From Bacteroidota bacterium (GTDB lineage Bacteria > Bacteroidota > Bacteroidia > Bacteroidales > B39-G9), in contig JAUVJB010000190.1 in NCBI GenBank assembly GCA_030592465.1, forward strand, positions 1 through 6,048: DNA of 6,048 bases. The letters are read 5' to 3'. Of the stretch, positions 3,636 through 6,048 are shown in pieces. The notes under the pieces were generated by a model, which worked only from the letters and a program-made list of their open reading frames with translations, had not been told where the DNA came from and did not search any database. Within the stretch, counting starts at the first letter, position 1. Each line of letters opens with the position of its first letter. The translations under genes and the position numbers were made by a program.

Positions 3636-6048
3636 ATGAAAAGATTTATACTTTTTATTTTCTTGTCTTTTTCAGTAAGCATAATTTTTGCTCAAAAAGG
3701 TTTTATCAATCCTTCAGCAAAATATTGCGAGATACTGGGTTATCAATACGAAATTATTCCTGACAGTCAGGGCAACCAAGTTGGAATGTGCCTTTTGCCG
3801 GATGGTACAAAAGTAAACGCTTGGGATTTTTACAAAGGTAAAGTAGCTCAGGAATATTCTTATGGAGCAAAATATGGTTTTTCTGTTGAAACAGCAGTTG
3901 AAAAACATGACGGATACACAACTGAATATGCTGTTTGTGTTTCAGAAAAAAAAGGAGAAGAAACAAGAATTCCTTTACTAAAATTAATGGAATTAAATGG
4001 CGACACGCTTTTTACACATGAAGACCGATATGTATCACCAAATCATAAGAATGCAACTTATGACCCTAATTTTAAAACTGCTAAAGATTTACCTGTCTCA
4101 TTTGACTGGAGAAACAAAGACGGTCACGCATACATCGGCGGTGTTAAAAATCAAGGAAATTGTGGTTCTTGCTACGCTTTTGGTGCTACTGCTGCAGCAG
4201 AAGGAACATATAATGTTGCAACAGATAATTATGATGCTAACTGCGCTGACTTTGCAGAATCATATATTGTTTGGTGTTTAGGTAGTATGTCAGCATATAG
4301 CAGCCATTTTGGCGGATGCAGCGGTGCTGATTATGATTATCAGGAATTACAGGCATTAGTAGATATCGGCACATGCGACGAATCTTATTTTCCTTATTCA
4401 GATACTGACCCTCAAGATTGTGCCTCTGCTGCAGAAAGTGCACCCAAAACAAAATTTGAATCATGGCACCGTGTAGCATGTAATGATGAAGATGCTATTA
4501 AAACAGCAATTATGACTTATGGTGTAGTTGATGCTGCTGTGTTAGCAGAGACAGATTTTTCAAACTATTCAGGTGGTGTTTATTCTGATGCTAACACTAC
4601 TTGTAATGGAAGTCCTTGTTACAACACAACAACTAATCATGCTATTTCATTAGTAGGTTGGGGAAACGATGCAACTGAAGGTGATTATTGGATATTAAGA
4701 AACTCTTGGGGTAGCTGGGGAGAAGGCGGTTATATGAAAATAGCTGTTACATCTGCTCATGTTGGCTGTTCTGTATGTTATTTGGTTTATAACGATCAAG
4801 GAGAACCAACTATTTCTGCAACTGCAGTCAGTTCTTCTGAAATTGACCTTTCTATAACTCTTAACCTAGAGAGTAACCCTGTGCTTCTCGCATGGTCTGC
4901 TGACGGAACTTTTGGTACTCCCACTGACGGAACAACCTATTCCGCAGGACAAACAATCTCCGGTGGCGGAACTGTTCTATCTTATGGAACAAACACTTCG
5001 TATAATCATACAGGATTAAATCCTGAGACAACATATTATTACAAAGCATGGTCCAACAGTGGAACCGCATATTCTCCCGGAGCTGCTGCAAATGCTTCTA
5101 CTCTTTGCGAACCTTTTACTTCATTCCCTTTTACGGAAGATTTTGAAGCAGGCTCTTTACCCAATTGCTGGTCGTACGAAGGTACAAATTGGACTTACGA
5201 AAACGGTGGAAATTCCGGAAATCCGTCTTCTGCACATAACGGAAGTTATAATGCATTATTTTATCATGGCTTATACACTCCTGATGTCAGCAAATTAATT
5301 ACTCAGACACTTAATTTTACAGGATATTCAGATGCTACACTTACATTTTGGCATACTCAGGCACTATGGGATCCCGACCAAGATGAATTAAGAGTTTATT
5401 ACAAAACAAATGCAACCGGAACGTGGAATGTGTTGGCTACATACACAAATGATATTCCTTCGTGGACACAAGAAACAATTAATCTTCCAAATTTAAGCTC
5501 TAATTACTATGTTGCTTTTGAAGCAACCGGACAATATGGATATGGTGTTGCTATTGATGATATAAATATTACAGCGACAGTAGGCAGTACTCCTTTTATT
5601 AGTATTTCACCAAGTTCATTAGATTTTGATTCGGTCTTTGTAGGTTCAACTTCTTCGGAACAAACTTATACTGTTGAAGGAGTTGATTTGACTGATAATA
5701 TCGTAATTACTGCACCTGCAAACTTTGAAATTTCAACAACAAGTGGTTCAGGTTTTGGCAGCTCACTTATACTAACTCAATCAGGTGGCAGCGTTGCAAC
5801 TACAACTATTTACGTACATTTTGTACCAACAGCTGTTCAGTCTTATTCGGGAAATATTACACACATAAGTACAGGAGCAACTCAAGTTAATGTTGCAGTT
5901 TCAGGTAGTGGAATTGCACCACCTACTCCAATAATCACAACATCACTTAGCAGTTTACCAAATTTTGGCGATGTGGTAACAGGAACAACTTCATCGGAAC
6001 AATCTTATACTGTAGAAGGAAATAATTTAACTGATGACATTTCATTAA
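3636..6048 (+). CDS. Secreted papain-family (C1A) cysteine protease with DUF333, FN3-like, jelly-roll and Ig-like repeats; 3' end outside window
   Basis: The frame opens at ATG 3636 and stays open to the right edge (804 complete codons, the last at 6045-6047; the TAA at 6046-6048 is out of frame). Residues 1-19 are a signal peptide (K2, R3, hydrophobic 4-18, cleavage after A19). Residues 25-70 match DUF333: NPSAKYC, then GMCLLPDG and W63-D-F-Y-K-G, with C31 and C52 kept. Residues about 71-150 are a propeptide-like link. Residues about 151-387 are a C1A protease that starts with LPVSFDWR. It has the oxyanion Q173, nucleophile C179 in NQGNCGSCYAF, H335 in NHAISLVGWG and N356 in NSWGSWGEGGY. Tyr follows the catalytic Cys as in cathepsin C, where papain has Trp. 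Then come an FN3-like domain (391-489), a MAM/choice-of-anchor-J-like domain (491-648, starting near FPFTEDFE and closing with VAIDDINI), and an Ig-like repeat (652-760) with a second copy beginning at 764. All catalytic residues are present, so an active extracellular protease is expected. A T9SS sorting domain probably lies beyond the window; this is inferred. Confidence 0.93.
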   Translation, partial: MKRFILFIFLSFSVSIIFAQKGFINPSAKYCEILGYQYEIIPDSQGNQVGMCLLPDGTKVNAWDFYKGKVAQEYSYGAKYGFSVETAVEKHDGYTTEYAVCVSEKKGEETRIPLLKLMELNGDTLFTHEDRYVSPNHKNATYDPNFKTAKDLPVSFDWRNKDGHAYIGGVKNQGNCGSCYAFGATAAAEGTYNVATDNYDANCADFAESYIVWCLGSMSAYSSHFGGCSGADYDYQELQALVDIGTCDESYFPYSDTDPQDCASAAESAPKTKFESWHRVACNDEDAIKTAIMTYGVVDAAVLAETDFSNYSGGVYSDANTTCNGSPCYNTTTNHAISLVGWGNDATEGDYWILRNSWGSWGEGGYMKIAVTSAHVGCSVCYLVYNDQGEPTISATAVSSSEIDLSITLNLESNPVLLAWSADGTFGTPTDGTTYSAGQTISGGGTVLSYGTNTSYNHTGLNPETTYYYKAWSNSGTAYSPGAAANASTLCEPFTSFPFTEDFEAGSLPNCWSYEGTNWTYENGGNSGNPSSAHNGSYNALFYHGLYTPDVSKLITQTLNFTGYSDATLTFWHTQALWDPDQDELRVYYKTNATGTWNVLATYTNDIPSWTQETINLPNLSSNYYVAFEATGQYGYGVAIDDINITATVGSTPFISISPSSLDFDSVFVGSTSSEQTYTVEGVDLTDNIVITAPANFEISTTSGSGFGSSLILTQSGGSVATTTIYVHFVPTAVQSYSGNITHISTGATQVNVAVSGSGIAPPTPIITTSLSSLPNFGDVVTGTTSSEQSYTVEGNNLTDDISL
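5589..6048 (+). repeat. Tandem Ig-like repeats inside the protease gene
   Basis: Residues 652-760 and 764 onward are two copies of the same module. The motif SSEQ[TS]YTVEG followed by LTD[ND]I begins at base 5643 (G670) and again at base 5982 (G783), a period of 113 codons (339 bases). The first copy also has APANFEISTTSGSGFGSS and a VAVSGSGI ending. Such modules are common stalk or spacer units in secreted Bacteroidota proteins. The second copy is cut by the window edge, so the number of repeats is unknown. Confidence 0.85.

Noticed and set aside
3714..5298. Several short open frames of 64-94 codons within the protease gene, on both strands
   Set aside because: They overlap a long frame with clear signal peptide, catalytic motifs and domain order, and show no recognisable protein features; they are shadows of that gene.
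6046..6048. TAA at the very end of the window as the protease stop codon
   Set aside because: The protease frame from ATG 3636 has its last full codon TTA at 6045-6047, so this TAA is out of frame and the gene continues past the edge.

Overview
The window looks like chromosomal DNA from a member of the Bacteroidota. It is very AT-rich and has no Shine-Dalgarno sequences before its genes. It contains TAnnTTTG-type promoter boxes, a secreted protein ending in a gliding-motility-associated C-terminal (CHU_C, type B T9SS sorting) domain, and a large multidomain secreted papain-like protease of the kind exported by the type IX secretion system (T9SS). Species cannot be named from the sequence.

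Layout. Positions 1-159 are non-coding and open with a perfect GC-rich palindrome. Positions 160-1506 (+) encode a 448-residue secreted protein with a signal peptide, a beta-rich middle, a PKD-like domain and a CHU_C domain. A second GC-rich palindrome (1601-1622) follows. A tRNA-Ser(GGA) gene lies at 1738-1822, with a good TAnnTTTG box ten bases upstream. Positions 1823-2360 carry no gene but hold a third GC-rich hairpin, a promoter-like box with no obvious reading frame, and small hairpins. A decayed IS200/IS605-type (Y1/HUH) transposase lies on the minus strand at 2361-2797, broken by two frameshifts. Positions 2798-3635 are gene-free but dense in inverted repeats: a nested AACCTTA/TAAGGTT cluster, two perfect hairpins, a short direct repeat and a fourth GC-rich palindrome. 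From 3636 to the right edge runs an open frame of at least 804 codons. It encodes a signal peptide, DUF333 domain, propeptide-like stretch, C1A papain-family protease, FN3-like domain, MAM/jelly-roll-like domain and tandem Ig-like repeats. It is cut off by the window edge.

How the parts relate. The two protein genes are probably both surface or secreted T9SS clients, but they are separated by about 2.1 kb and do not form an operon. The middle of the window is an accessory-like strip where a dead single-strand transposase sits among many palindromes. I see no convincing new multi-gene system. The most noteworthy points are the DUF333-protease fusion, the palindrome-rich strip around the broken Y1 transposase, the inverted repeat bracketing the first gene, and the C33 base in the tRNA-Ser anticodon loop.
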